Of a stretch of 64,000 nt of DNA, positions 45,257 through 63,595 are shown in pieces; position 1 is the stretch's first letter, and every line of letters begins with the position of its first letter. Location of the stretch: NCBI GenBank assembly GCA_025200525.1, contig CM045763.1:157858246-157922245 (forward strand), given 5' to 3'. The DNA is from Camellia lanceoleosa (taxonomy: Eukaryota > Streptophyta > Magnoliopsida > Ericales > Theaceae). A program made the translations under genes and the position numbers. Below the pieces are notes generated by a model that was given only the letters and a program-made list of their open reading frames with translations, made no database searches and was not told where the DNA came from.

Positions 45257-47441
45257 TGTAACACCCCGAAATAATCCAATATAAATCAATTACATTGACC
45301 ACTAAATAATGATAATAATCCTCCCATCTTTACATGATTAATAAATGAGTTATACAAAAGTTTCACATGCGAATTATACTTTCAATGGTAAAAAAAAAAA
45401 AAAAAAAAAAAAAACATGAATTTATAGCATGTGAAGCATCTAGTCTCAAAATAAATAAAATATCCTTAAGGGCTTACATCTTCCAAGGCATTGAGCCCGG
45501 TTACACAAAAATGGTTTCTCGAACCCATACACTTAAAGCCTTTGGCTAACAAGTAATTTCACAACAAAATAGAGTCATCTGCTCGTCACAAAAATATGTC
45601 CATGCCCTTAACTCTGCGGGATCATCACATCTTTTCCTGCATCAAAATCCCATAGGGGTGAGCATAAAGCCCAGTAGAAAATCGTTACAAAGTATATACA
45701 GTTATGCAAACCCCCAATATTAAATGTAAATGCAAATGCCATGCAATGCCGTTATAAAGAAAACTTCGTTTCATGCTCTTCTTGAAAATCACCATGTTTC
45801 AAAAACTGTTTGCAATCTCAACAATTTCGAAACTTCCAATTTTAATCAAAAGGGGCGATAAATACGACTCAGGTAATCCTTAGGTTGGTGTCTGCAAGTA
45901 GGCTCAATAAGCACTACCAAATACCCCACTTTATCGATTGCTAACCGGAAGGGAAGTGGTACCTCCTCCGCACGTGTTTTCAATCTTTCACCTCGGACAC
46001 TCAGACCAACTTATCAATTTCATCTACACCTCCTATCCGGACTTACCAATGTATTTACCCATAAATACTACCATGGTTTCGTTTCACAATATTTCATTCT
46101 CAATGAAGTTCCAATTCCAATCAATGATCATGACATGCAAGGTTTTTAAAAGAGTCAATGCAACAATTATCTATACAACATCATGTTTTCTACCTTTAAC
46201 AAGTATTCAATGATGATCAAATTTTCCCTTTTTCTCCTTTCAATGCCAATCCACAATTAGCCCCAAAGTATCCTATCATTTATCCATAAACAAAACAACA
46301 TGCCCACAATTCATGCATTTCCATCATTTCAAACTATAACAAATTTTGGAAAACAACCTCCATAAATTTTCGTGTGTAGAGAAACCTCCATCAACATATA
46401 TGCATTTGTAATACAACAAGAAAAACCCTTCACTTCTTTACTTATCATGACACTCCACTATGAATATATACATATACATATATAATATCACCCATGAAAC
46501 CCTTATCTTCTTTTATTCAAGAAAACCCCACAAAATTTTCTAGATTTTCCTCTTTTCAAACAACACACATACACACACACTAAACACTTCAAAGGGACCC
46601 CAAAGAACACATCCTTTTCTTCCCTACAATGATTTCAACCCTCAATATGCTATCTTAAGAGGATTTAAGATTTTTGAAACTCACTTTTGAAAAATTTCTA
46701 CATTTTGAGTCATAAAATCAAAACCAATATAGTAGTTTCAAGAAAACCTCTAAATCAACTTCTATGATGCAAAACATGTATATATAACTCAAGAAGTCCC
46801 TACCTCAAAGTTTGATGAAGAAAAGAAGATGAAACCCTATAAATCAAGGATGCCCAAACTCAATCTCCAGCGTACACCATGTAGCTCTTGAGGAGCTCTT
46901 CTACTTTGATTAAAGGATTTGGGTTGGGATGCATTATATCTTGAAAAAATCAAGAACCCTAAGTGTTTTGGTGGATGAAATGTAGAGAGAAGGGAGAGGA
47001 GATGATTTTTAAAGAGAGAGAGATGAGCCAAAAGTGATACAAACACAGCCCTAGGGAGAAAATAAAACAGAGATTTGGACTGCCCAGCGCCCCGCACGTG
47101 CGGAGCCTCCTTCCCACACGTGCGGCTATCCCCTCCCGCACCTAGCTCCGCACTTGCATATATTGCAGTGTACTGCCCAAACCTCCCCTGAATTCGTGCG
47201 GCCCAAGGCCCCCGTACGTGTGGCTCAGCCATCCAGCCCAGAAAAATTCCCAGCTCCAAATTCAAGCCCTCCGGATTCCACTTCGTACCTTTCGGAATAA
47301 ACAAAAGTAGAGCCTTGGAAAAACTCATGAATGCAACAAGCCCTAACAATTAACAAGGTTCCAAGCTAACCCGACACCCTGACAAGATTACCCAAGGTTA
47401 AACTAGGGAACACGAAACTAGTGACACATTCGGTCATCACA
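45257..47441 (-). repeat. 5' LTR of the chromovirus
   Basis: TGTAACACCCCG...CGGTCATCACA, 2185 bp, very similar to the 3' LTR. TATA box near 46777-46787. CGCACGTGCGG and CACACGTGCGG at 47093-47125 correspond to the U3 G-box cluster. A 23-base A-run at about 45390-45413. Confidence 0.93.
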
Positions 47442-48884
47442 GGGTCAGCCCGGCATAAAAAGTTAGTAAGACCCACCATTCTGCAAAAAAATAAAGTTAG
47501 TATAATTTAATAATAAGTAAATTGCTGAAGAAGTACAAAAAAAAAACGTACTATTTCATGCTTAAATCATTCAAATTGACCAAAAATCAAAAAATAAAAG
47601 TTATACAAAATCAAATTTCTTAAAAGGCAATGCAAACGAATTTAGTAGAAATTGAACAGGTTGAGAGAAAAACTTAATAGAAGAATCTAAATGAAATTTG
47701 ATCGAAAAATTTGAAACTGAAAACGAAAAGAAACTAACTGCCTTAAAGTGATTTTTTCCGAAAAAGTTCAAAACATGAAAAGTGTTTAGAATAATGTTTT
47801 ACTTCAATTTACGTGAAATCAATAAAAATGATATCGTTTCATGAGTTAAAATAGCATATAAAATCTGCATTACTAAAATGAATAAAAACTATTGTAACCA
47901 AGATCATCCGATTATAAGTTCTAATTGATCTTTTTAGTAACAAGTTAAAATATAAAAATTGTCTAGAATTACGTATACATACCTCTGCCCAAATTTCATA
48001 ATTTATTGAAATCGTTTACTATTTTTCGAGATGTACCAATCAAAACAATTCAAACTATATCAATAAGTTCATATTTAATTTTTTGTACCTTAACTCTACC
48101 ACTTCGGTCCTTCACTTCCAACCTGCACATATATCTCATGTGCCTCCCATATACCTAACACTGCTCTGAAGCCAAACTTGCACAGGGATATCGTCCCGAG
48201 TTTGGCCCACACTCCCCGGATAGTTAGCATATACGTACGCGCGTAAATCAAAGCACTCGTCTACTCTTGAGAACGAGACAACAATATATATATACACAAT
48301 CTCTCATCTACTCATGAGAACAAACATAATAACATCAAGCCTAAAGCATTCAATTAAATCTTATAATTCTCACCTTTTTTTTTTTTTTTATACACTCTTT
48401 CTCACCAACACTCAAATAAAACAACAATCTATAGAGTTATGGCGGAGTATAAGAAATTTATCTAAGGGTTCCAATTTATTTTAATTTCATATATTCATGA
48501 GTGTGATTACAACAATATAATAAATACATACAAAACCCCTAAACCTGGCATACACAACTAATCAAAATAATTGAAATCATTCCATCATCTTCATGCCAAT
48601 ACAATATCAAACCAACATTAAATAAATAAAAATAAATAAATAAAAACAACAAAATAAACACAAATCAAGAAAAAAGAATTTTGCACTCACAGTTATTTTT
48701 CAAAGATCAAAAAGTTATTTGACAAATTAATAAAACTCTAATTCTTTTTTTTTCTCTCTACCTCTCTTTTTTTCCCCAGTTGTTTCTCTTTTTCAGCTCT
48801 CTTTCTTTGATTAATCTCTCTTTCTCTCTCGGCCGCCGCACACACAAAGCCCTCTCTGTTTTTGTTTTTTTTTTCCTTTTTCTT

Positions 48885-48916
<32 letters not shown>

Positions 48917-49211
48917 GTTTTTTGTTTTTGATCCTTTTCCTAAAGGCAACTGCTATAACCTAATATATAAATATATAATACAAATACAACATATATAAAT
49001 ATGATATATATTTTATCAATATATAAAACACTTTTTTATATATATAAAATATATAAATATTCAGATTAATTATATATAATTAACTATCATATTAAATTAA
49101 TTAAATATCACATTAAATTCTCATGTATCTACGTAATAAATAAAGCCAAAAATAAAATAAAATAATAATAATAAATAATGATTTACGAAAAATTAGGGTC
49201 GCTACATCCAA

Positions 49212-49562
49212 TGCGGTGGGCAAATGAGTCATTATACATCGAAAATGACTAAATGGATTACAAAAAAAATATGAGATTATATGGATTACAAGTCCAAAAT
49301 ATGAGACTTAATGGTCAATCTCCCTTTTTTTTTCTAAATTAATTTTTACTATGTGTTTAGGTGATGATGGTAGTTGCTAGGCTTTAAATGTGTAATTGAT
49401 ATATTTAATTTATGAAATGTTTTTAGTTTTGAATTTTTTGATTTAATAGATTGGTTTAATGATGATATCAAAAATGTCGTCATATTTGACTTTTGAAAAA
49501 AAAAAGAAACTAATTTAATGAAAATAAAAACAAGCACCCATTACATGATTATTATCCAAACA
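49212..49562. other. MULE-like element interior, right side
   Basis: Starts with the remainder of a minisatellite unit (ATGCGGTGGGCAAATGAGTC), then AT-rich sequence up to the right inverted arm. No gene. Confidence 0.6.
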
Positions 49563-49863
49563 CATAATAAAAATTAATTTAGTAAATAAATAAATGTGTA
49601 AAAGATTTATTAATTTTACATAATTTTATCATTGGTGGGTAGAAGTAATTTAAAAAAATTTAAAATATTTTTTGACATTTATTTTTGTCAAATTAATTTA
49701 TATTTTATCAAATTGACAAATTTACCCTTGAAATTGAACAATGGTAAATTGTCTTTATTTGGAATAAGATTCCAAATTTAAGGTTAAATGTATCACAATT
49801 AAAAAATCAAGAATTAAGGTGACAGAAAGCCTAAACTATAAAATGTTTATTGTAATTCGCCCA
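49563..49863 (-). repeat. right inverted arm of the MULE-like element
   Basis: Inverted match of the left arm, for example TTTTTGACATTTATTTTTG and TTGTCTTTATTTGGAATAAG, ending GTAATTCGCCC. It lacks the extra 165-bp segment of the left arm. Confidence 0.7.
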
Positions 49864-49907
49864 AAAAAAAGTATAAAACTATCAACTGTAATAATCTTAT
49901 AATTTAG

Positions 49908-50085
49908 GGCTGGTTTGGCAAGTTTTAAAAAAGTTAAAAATTCACTATCCTATTTAAGTCACATCATCTTATTTAAATCACATTACCTCTCTAACACATC
50001 ATTTCAAACCTAACTCAAATCCAACCCATATTTCATAAAAGTCAAAAAGTACACTTATTTAGATCATCTCAAATAACCCCTTATT
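49908..50085. mobile_element. MITE-like element with TTTGG ends
   Basis: Begins TAGGGCTGGTTTGGCAAG and ends ATCATCTCAAATAACCCC. Inverted, the end reads GGGGTTATTTGAGATGAT, an imperfect match to the start. Its right end recurs at 35351-35385. No clear target duplication was found, so the boundaries are approximate. Confidence 0.45.
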
Positions 50086-50570
50086 ATGAGTTTCGAGCTT
50101 CTCTTTTAAGGGTGTTTTTTATTTTTATTTTTGTTTTTGTTTTTGTTTTTGACGTGGAATCTTCTCAAGGTAGGATTAGTAGAGTCACTTAAATACGTGT
50201 AGTCAATTACAAATCAAGTGTACCAATTAAGATTAGGTACAATACCAAGAAGAGTCAAATTTAAAAAATCTAAATTTATAATTTATTTAAAGACAAATCT
50301 CTTCATCGCTGAATTAGCCAACTTGTTTCAACCTTTTCTTTCACCAAAAAAGGGTGGCGAATTATCAAAAATTAGCAACAGCCAAAGAAGAACCGGTTCA
50401 TAATGATCCAATTAAAAAAGAATTAAACCATCATCCTTTGTCTCATGTGAATGATCAAGAAAGCATCATTCACTTCAAATAATTATGACCATCAATTAGC
50501 ACCCTAATCTTGAATCGAGCATGTAAATACATTTCATGCTTATGTTAAAGCACTTATCAATGATGAGAAA
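50086..50570. other. intergenic DNA, no gene recognised
   Basis: Includes a TTTTTGTTTTTG run near 50115-50150; otherwise AT-rich unique-looking sequence. Confidence 0.6.
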
Positions 50571-51806
50571 TTGACAAAACTTTCACCAACATGTCGATTC
50601 CCACTATCCATATTGTCAGGGTATGAAATCAGAATGGAAAAAGATAAGTTGTAAAACAAACAATAATTTGAAAAGTTTTTAAAATAAAGTGTAAAGTATA
50701 TAGAAAGTCGGATTTTGTTCACACACTTAATAGGGTGAATAAAAGATTTTGATTCTCTTACAGCATTTTATTTATCCAATTACCATTTAATAGTTAATTC
50801 AAAGGTCACAATTGACTAAATTTTTACCGACATGTTGATTCCCACTAGCCATATTGTCGAGGTATGAAATGAGAATGGAAAAAATTTCATTTTGTTTAAT
50901 TTTAGAATTATGATTTGAATGTGAAATTGTGTTTTTAAAGATAAGTTTTTTAAATGAAAACTTGTTTTGTTATAAGTTCTTGAAAATAATTTTGAAAAGA
51001 GTTTTGAGTTTTAAGTTATATTTTGAAATTATTTTGGGTTTATTTAAATATTTAAAAAAATTATTAATTTTATTTTTTTAAGTAAATATTTTTTATTGTA
51101 AATTTTTTTAATGTGCACTGGTATTTACTATATTTGTGCGCTATATTTTTTTTAAAATATTTTAAATATATTTTTTCAAAGTTATTTTATTTAACAAATT
51201 TTATTTTTTTATTTTAAATATATAATTTTTATTTTAAATATTTACTTTATTTTTAATATATTTTAATGTTTTAAATATTTTACATATTTTTTTATTTTTT
51301 TAAATATTTAAATATTTTAAAATTTTAAAATTTTTTGGATTGTCCATACATATATATATATATATATATCTAAATCATAACAAACTATTTGACCAATACT
51401 TAAAAAAATAACAAAATATTTTTTCAAAAAAATAAAAAATATAAAAAATAATTTCTTCAAAAATAAATATATATATATATATTTTTTTTCTGAAAAAAAA
51501 AATTCAAAAAAATAAAAAAATATTTTTTGTTTTAAAAATAGAGTTTTGAAAAAAGTTTGGTTACGTGTTTTGAATTAAGTGTTTGATTATGAGTTTTGAA
51601 AAAAAATTTATTGGAATTATGATTCCAAAACTTAACCAAACACTACCTTAGGTTGTGAAACAAAATGTAATTTGAAAAGTTCTTAAAATAAAGTATAAAG
51701 TATAAGGAGTCAGATTTTATAACGTGTGAATAAATTATTCAAACTCTCTTCGACACTTTATTCATCCAATTATCATTTAATAATTAGTTCAATGTTATAA
51801 TTCAAC
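50571..51806. repeat. ~240-bp direct duplication, second copy split by a MITE-like insertion
   Basis: Copy 1 (50571-50810) and copy 2 (50811-50884 plus 51649-51806) share CATGT(C/T)GATTCCCACTA, GCCATATTGTC-type wording, TAATTTGAAAAGTT(T/C)TTAAA and TTATTCATCCAATTA-type blocks. Copy 2 is interrupted by ~765 bp of other sequence (50885-51648). Confidence 0.75.
50885..51648. mobile_element. AT-rich MITE-like element with inverted ends
   Basis: Starts TTTCATTTTGTTTAATTTTA, and its end inverted reads TGGTTAAGTTTTGGAATCAT; both ends share the pattern GTT(T/A)A.TTTT.GAAT.AT.ATT. The interior is almost only A and T, with TA runs near 51349 and 51465. It sits in an otherwise continuous duplicated segment, which sets its limits within a few bases. 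Confidence 0.6.
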
Positions 51807-52462
51807 GACTAATCATTACCACTACGATTTTTGGATTAATTGTTCGATGATGACTAAATGAAAAAGAAGTTCTAGAAGGGATCATATTCCGTGAATAAAA
51901 CTCAACTTTTAATCATTGGTCCAAACATAATGGAATTTACAATTTTGAGTTGAGTTTATATATTTTTCGGATAGAATTCATTATTTTGAAACAATCAAAT
52001 TTTTTATTTTTGTTTACACACTTTTATAGTGTAAACAAATTCATTTCAGCTAAATAGTAGGTAGACCATACTCAAAATGAATTTAATCGAGATACATTTT
52101 ATTTCTTGACCACCTTCATGAAAAATTATTAAGTAATCTCAGAGTATCACGTGACTATATTTTCTCACTAATCATCATTTATTATATCCTTACCCTTCTA
52201 TGTTCATCAATCACCCAACACAAAATCAAATATCTCATATTCTCTATCAATCATACTATAACATGAAACACCACCACGTGACCGTACTCTCGTACTACCA
52301 AATAATCACCCTCACATTCACATTACTTATTCCAATTCCGTAACATTGTTGATTGAAAATATAGTACACGTTAAACTAATACTAAAATCTAAAAGATAGT
52401 CACAATTTTAAATCCTGCAAGTGTGACTTGAAAATCCTAGAAAAACACATATGTTCCTATCC
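51807..52462. other. 3' flank of CKX
   Basis: AT-rich sequence downstream of the CKX stop. It probably includes the 3' untranslated region of CKX (minus strand, just left of 52463). No other gene is seen. Confidence 0.55.
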
Positions 52463-58768
<6,306 letters not shown>

Positions 58769-58887
58769 TTAAAAAAGTCACAAAAAAATTATTTAAAAAG
58801 TCAAATTTTTTTTTTTAGTCAAAAAAATCACTAAAAAAATTAAAAAATCAAAAATTTATCTTTTTATCAACTTTTCAAAACACTCTA

Positions 58888-59112
58888 TAGAGCTCGTTTG
58901 ACATAAAAAAGCTAAAGGTTTTTTTGGTTAAAATAGTCATAAAAAGACATAATAAACTTTTTTATCTAATAAGACAAAATATCACATCTAACTTATAATC
59001 ATTTCATTTTTTCTCTCACAAAAATCAAAAAAGTCAAAAAACCTATTTTAAACGAAACTTTTTAACCCTAAGTTAAAATAGTCAAAAAATCAATTCACAT
59101 CCCAAACGATCC
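58888..59112. mobile_element. MITE-like element (GAGCTCGTTTG ends)
   Basis: Begins GAGCTCGTTTGACA and ends CATCCCAAACGATCC, which inverted reads GGATCGTTTGGGATG. The wording is common in plant hAT-like MITEs. No target duplication could be confirmed. Confidence 0.4.
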
Positions 59113-59175
59113 ATATATATGGTACAAATTATATTAGTAGTGTGTATATTTTATTTTTTATGTGATTTTGGTCCC

Positions 59176-59458
59176 TGTATTTTTAATTGGTTCAATTTTA
59201 ATACTTAATTTTAAATATTGTTTCAACTTGCTCCAATTAATAATATTGTTAGATTTTTTTTAAAAGAAAATTATTACTAAATTGATTAAAATTAACTGGC
59301 TGAATTAAATAAATTTATAATTTTGTCTTAAAAATGTCATGTGACACTTGCATATATATTTTTCATAAAAAAAAAATTAACAATTGCAATCAATTTGATT
59401 AAATTGAGACAAAATCATAAATTTAAAATCAAAATTGAATCAATTAAAAATATAAAAA
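59176..59458. mobile_element. MITE-like inverted repeat
   Basis: The left arm GTATTTTTAATTGGTTCAAT matches, inverted, the right arm ATTGAATCAATTAAAAATAT, with pairing continuing about 60 bp (TTTAAATATTGTTTCAA against GAGACAAAATCATAAATTT). No coding. Confidence 0.55.
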
Positions 59459-60542
59459 TAAAAATAACAATAACATAAAGAATAAAGTATAGGAACTACT
59501 ATTATAATTTGTAATATATATACACATATTAGTGGAGAAATTATTCAATAATACTGAAACATCACGTGACTATATTCTAAACCAATCATTAATTATTTAG
59601 TTCTTATTCCTCATTCTCAACATAAATTATGAACCCCTATTTATCTTTACCAAACAAAATTTTATAAAGGACTATTTTGAGAAGATAGAGTTATAATCAG
59701 CTTTTTAGTAAAAAGTTAAGAGAGAAAGTAAGTTATAACCTAAGAAGCTAATTATAACCCACTTTTTAAAATAAACTAAAATATCACGTGTCTATACTTC
59801 AAGAATACTAAATAACCACCCTATTAGTGGTAGGTGCAAAGTCTTAAATCTTTGATGATATTGAGGGACGATTTGATGGTTAATAGTTTTGAATAATTTG
59901 ATAAAATATTATTGGATGAGATGATTATTGGATACGAAAGGTAGATTATAACTTCCTTCTTCTTTTATAAAAAAATTATTTATAAATAACTTATAAATAG
60001 TTTTTTATCAAAAAAAATTAATTATAACTATCTTCTCAAAATAATCCTTAACTCAAGGTGCTGTTAGGTTTGAGGCCACTTTTGAATCATTGCAAAAATT
60101 AAATTTTTTGGACAATCATAATTACACATTTAAATCCCTTTCTCATTAAAAAAAAAAAAAAAAATGATAATTATATAATTTAGATTATAAATTATTTATT
60201 ATTTTGATGATAAATATACTCTAATAATATATGTACAATATTTTGATTAATATAATTTATTTATTTTTTTGTAAGTATGATCTTCTCCGCATGCTTTTTG
60301 ATATAAATACATGTGACAGTGGGTATTAAAGTCATCACTAACTAGTGGTCTAAAGCATTTTTATTACAATTATGAAGATAGATTCTGTGATGGGTTCATG
60401 AACGTCTAACAGCATCGCATCTCAAGTTGATTTTGTCAACAAGAAGAAATCCTAGCCTTATTTGAGGGGGTAAAAAAAAAAAAAAGTGTGATGTAGAATT
60501 TATATAATAAAATAGAAATGAGAGAGAAAGTGCGATGTAGAA

Positions 60543-60732
60543 TTTATATAACAACTGTGATTCAGACCCCCAGTGGGGGTCGCACCCCCAGTGAGGTGGC
60601 GAGCCCCCACTGGTTGAAACTCAAAAAAAATAAAATAAATAAATAAAACAGTTTTTTTTGGTCCAATCCAGACACGCCACCTCACTGGGGGTCGACCCCC
60701 AGTGGGGGTCCGAAGCATTTTTGTTTATATAA
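60543..60732. mobile_element. GC-palindrome MULE-type MITE, copy 1
   Basis: The 172-bp element 60552-60723 is flanked by the 9-bp duplication TTTATATAA (60543-60551, 60724-60732). The ends CAACTGTGATTCAGACCCCC and (inverted) CAAAAATGCTTCGGACCCCC lead into a long inverted stem with CCCCCAGTGAGGTGGCG and its complement. The centre is A/T-rich. GC-rich arms in AT-rich surroundings are conspicuous. Confidence 0.85.
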
Positions 60733-61895
60733 TATAATAGAAATGGGAGAGAAAGTGCATGGAAACTGAGGATGAAATCTTCGTTTGCAGAGGAAAAATC
60801 TGGGTGGTGAGTATGGGAGGTTGATTTTTCAAAGATATGAAATGACGAGTCTTATTCGTTTTTAACCTTTTTTTCGCAACGTCATGATTTTCTCGAGGTA
60901 AGCATTCACACATTCAAAAAAATTTACTTCAAATTTTATAGATAAATTATAAATATATCTCTTAAAATTTAATTAAAATATAAATTACGTCTTTTAATTT
61001 TAAGAATTATATTTTATTTTATTGAGATTTTTAATTTTATAATAAATTATCACTTTTTTAATAAATTATTAAATTAATTAATAATTTTTATTATTTTAAA
61101 AATATATTTTAATTAATAATTTAGGTAATTTTATTATTATATAAGAAGGTAATTATGAATTTTTTTTTTTTAGTTAATTTTGTTAAATAAAAAATTCTAA
61201 CAATGAGGTATTTGTAATTTTCTAAATCACAGGAGACAATCTGTACATTAAGCAAACATTAGGGAGTGTATTTATAATTTATCCAAATTTTATTTAGCCA
61301 TTGCTTTTTTTTTTTTTTTTTTTTTTTGGCATGAGGTAAACGAGGGCTTTTTGACAAAAATAATCACAAAAAGATAAAATAATCAAAAAGTTAAAAAGCC
61401 AACTTACATTTCAAACGAATCTTTGAAAATATATGTGATCACATTATATAAATTTAATTTCAATCATACAATTTTGTTTTAGGTAAAAATTTCAACAATT
61501 TTTCTGACTTAACACAATTGCTTGATAAACATTTCACCAATGGGATTAGAACATCCAATTTTTTTTTTTTTTTGGAATTAATTTTATAAATGACATCCAA
61601 ATATGTGTAATGTGTTATTTTGGTTCTCATGTTTAAAGTAGAGAAAATTACATTTCAGTAGAGTAGTAGCAAAAAAATTATATTTTTATGATAGTGCAAC
61701 TCTCTTATGTGTAAATTAATTTATGTGCTTAGTACAACTCTTCCTATGTGTCAGAATTACACTAAACTTTTTTTTAAAAAAATTATAGTACAACTATTTT
61801 GTAACTGTCCCATCAATTTGTAATTTTTCCTTTAAAATATGTCAATTTTGGTGTCTAAATTATTAATTTTGTAACGAAATGTTTTCTCCCTCCAT
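60733..61895. other. intergenic DNA, no gene recognised
   Basis: AT-rich, with T-runs near 61302-61327 and 61559-61574. A segment near 61346-61420 (CTTTTTGACAAAAATAATC) resembles the repeats upstream of CKX. Confidence 0.6.
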
Positions 61896-61976
61896 TTCCA
61901 TCTACCAGAAGTGCTTCATACCCCCACTGGGGGTCGACCCCCAGTGAGGTGGCGGCTCCTGATTCGCTGCAATCAC

Positions 61977-62007
<31 letters not shown>

Positions 62008-62089
62008 ATTTTTTTTGGCCAATCCCCAGTGACACATCACTGGGGGTCGACCCCCCGCTGGGGGTAGAAAGCTTTTCTGTTCCATCTAC
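61896..62089. mobile_element. GC-palindrome MULE-type MITE, copy 2
   Basis: The 174-bp element 61906-62079 lies between direct repeats TTCCATCTAC (61896-61905, 62080-62089). Ends CAGAAGTGCTTCATACCCCC and, inverted, CAGAAAAGCTTTCTACCCCC. Inside are CCCCCACTGGGGGTCGAC and CCCAGTGAGGTGGCG, the same family as copy 1. The middle has a run of about 28 A followed by a T-run. Confidence 0.85.
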
Positions 62090-63005
62090 AATTGAACAAA
62101 AGTATTTTTATCAAACCACTTATAACACTGAACATATTTTTTTTTTTATTAGAGGAAGAAAGTAAGGTATTTTTATCAAATCACCTAATAACATTGAATA
62201 TATATTTTTTGATCGGCGACATGTAGTGATTAGTTGTTAGATAGAAGTGTTTACCTCTCAATTCAATCCTTCCTTAAGAAGAGTTAAATTCATAACATTT
62301 CTCTTGGAATTAAACTCTCACGAGAGTTATGATAGCTAAATAGATTAGGCTAGTTAATTTATAACATGGAATATATTGAAAATTAAATTAATTAATTAAA
62401 ACATTACAAATCAAAATGAAAACAAAATAAATAGGCATGTTTATCAGTGCCAAACTAATTAGGATCGATTAATTTTATCACGATACGTTTTACACTCACC
62501 TTTTATTGATGGATGTATCCTGTACTGAACTTTTTTTTTTAGATGGTGAGAACTTTGATTTGTCAGCAATAAAAGTTCTTTTTTTTTTTTTTTTTTTTGG
62601 ATAAAAAAGGGGATCAAAATGAAAACAAATTACACACTTTAAGGACCATTTGTTTTTCACGTTTTCTTGATGTGTAAATATGATTCGAAGAAAACGCACT
62701 TACTTTTGTTATCAATTATAAATGTAAATATTTAAATAAAAAAAATTATAAATGAGAATATAAGTAGCGACATAGTGACAAAATTAATAGATTAAGAACC
62801 AAATTAATACATTTAAAATATTATGACCAAAATAATATAAGACACATATTATGAAGACCATATATTTGTGTATTTAACTTCCTTTTTTTTAATATATATT
62901 TTAAACTACAATATTCTTGTTTAATTTAACTGTTTAAGTTTATAATTGAAATAATAATTGCGTAATTTAAAATAAAAAGATAAGGATAATGTTTTGTAGT
63001 TTTTT
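62090..63005. other. intergenic DNA, no gene recognised
   Basis: AT-rich with homopolymer runs (62137, 62579-62598). Nothing recognised on either strand. Confidence 0.6.
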
Positions 63006-63300
63006 TTTTTTTTTCCTTCTTCTTCCATTTCAGGTCTGAAATGCAGAGGAAGAGGAAGAGGGAGAGAGAGAGAGAGAGAAGAGAGGGGAAGAGGAGGAGT
63101 CAGCCAAAATATCCCGCGGAAATTGTCAAGAATAAAGAAGAGTCACTTCAAAGAAATTGGTTTATAAAGAAGAAATTGGCCTCCGGCCCTCTCCAGTCCT
63201 CCTCCTCCTCCTCCTCCCCTATCTTCTTTTCTCCTCTGCTTTTGAAAACAAAAACAAAAAAAATTAGGGAAATTCGGGGGGGAGGCTTTCGAGCTCCCTA
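63001..63300. repeat. T-run, purine-rich and TCC-rich low-complexity segment
   Basis: A T-run (63001-63014), GA-rich GAGAGAGAGAGAG (63062-63080) and (TCC)n at 63202-63220. A short Arg/Glu-rich frame across it (63041-63301) looks compositional. A transcribed leader cannot be excluded but nothing shows one. Confidence 0.6.
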
Positions 63301-63594
63301 GCATCACCCAAAAGATAATATCAGTATTCTTGTGCTTTAATTTTAAGACTTTTGTTAATAAGTGTCATTAAGCCACTTGATAAAGTTTGAAATGCTTGTA
63401 CATAATGTATAAGAATACATGTAACATATAATGTGCAATCAATTTCAACATTGTTAATTAATATTCTTAGAACACTCGGTAACCAAATCCTAATTTTAAA
63501 TGTGAAATGTTGAATTATCTCATTTGTTGAAATATATAAATATGATAAAAATTATCGCAGGATGATTGAAGAAGCTCACCAATAATGTTACAAA
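63301..63594. other. intergenic DNA, nothing recognised
   Basis: AT-rich, no open frame or repeat of note. Confidence 0.5.
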
Positions 63595-63595
63595 C

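Larger units (their letters stand above)
37529..47446 (-). mobile_element. chromovirus (Tekay/Del-like Ty3/gypsy), full length, decayed, TSD GGGTC
   Basis: LTRs at 37534-39760 and 45257-47441, a 5-bp target duplication GGGTC at 37529-37533 and 47442-47446, a polypurine tract, a tRNA-Met primer site, and gag-protease-RT-RNase H-integrase-chromodomain order on the minus strand. Pol wording ([22 protein letters not shown]; a C-terminal LRSKTIPLVKVLW segment) suits the Tekay/Del chromovirus clade. All domains are present but interrupted by stops and shifts, so it cannot move by itself. The LTRs remain very similar, so the insertion is fairly recent. Confidence 0.92.
36791..49211. mobile_element. 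solo LTR (with TSD TCCAA), split by the chromovirus
   Basis: The ends are TGTCACGTCTC at 36796 and GGGTCGCTACA at 49206, flanked by TCCAA at 36791-36795 and 49207-49211. Removing the inserted chromovirus (37534-47441 plus one GGGTC copy) leaves about 2.5 kb with no internal domain, the size and shape of a single LTR left after LTR-LTR recombination. Content (36796-37533 and 47447-49206) is AT-rich, with T-rich tracts at 48380 and 48870-48930. The TGTCACG start resembles chromovirus LTRs; the family is otherwise unidentified. Confidence 0.75.
35211..49863. mobile_element. non-autonomous MULE-like element with long inverted ends, internally split
   Basis: The left arm (35211-35650) is repeated in inverted orientation at the right (49563-49863). 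Ends read AGGGTGAATTACA on the left and, inverted, TGGGCGAATTACA on the right. The same nine bases AAAAAAAGT flank both ends (35202-35210 and 49864-49872). Long inverted ends with a 9-bp duplication are typical of Mutator-like elements. Without the LTR insertions the element is about 2.2 kb and carries a minisatellite but no transposase. Because the candidate duplication is mostly A, it is weaker evidence than the arms themselves. Confidence 0.65.

Noticed and set aside
48758..48998. Frames over the T-rich tract in the solo LTR
   Set aside because: Low complexity within an LTR.
36796..49206. Possibility that the outer TGTCACG...GCTACA unit is a complete element with internal coding
   Set aside because: All coding inside belongs to the chromovirus bounded by its own GGGTC duplication; what remains is only one LTR length.
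63041..63301. Plus-strand frame starting with an Arg/Glu-rich run
   Set aside because: GA-rich composition and no motif; no evidence of a promoter or splice partners.
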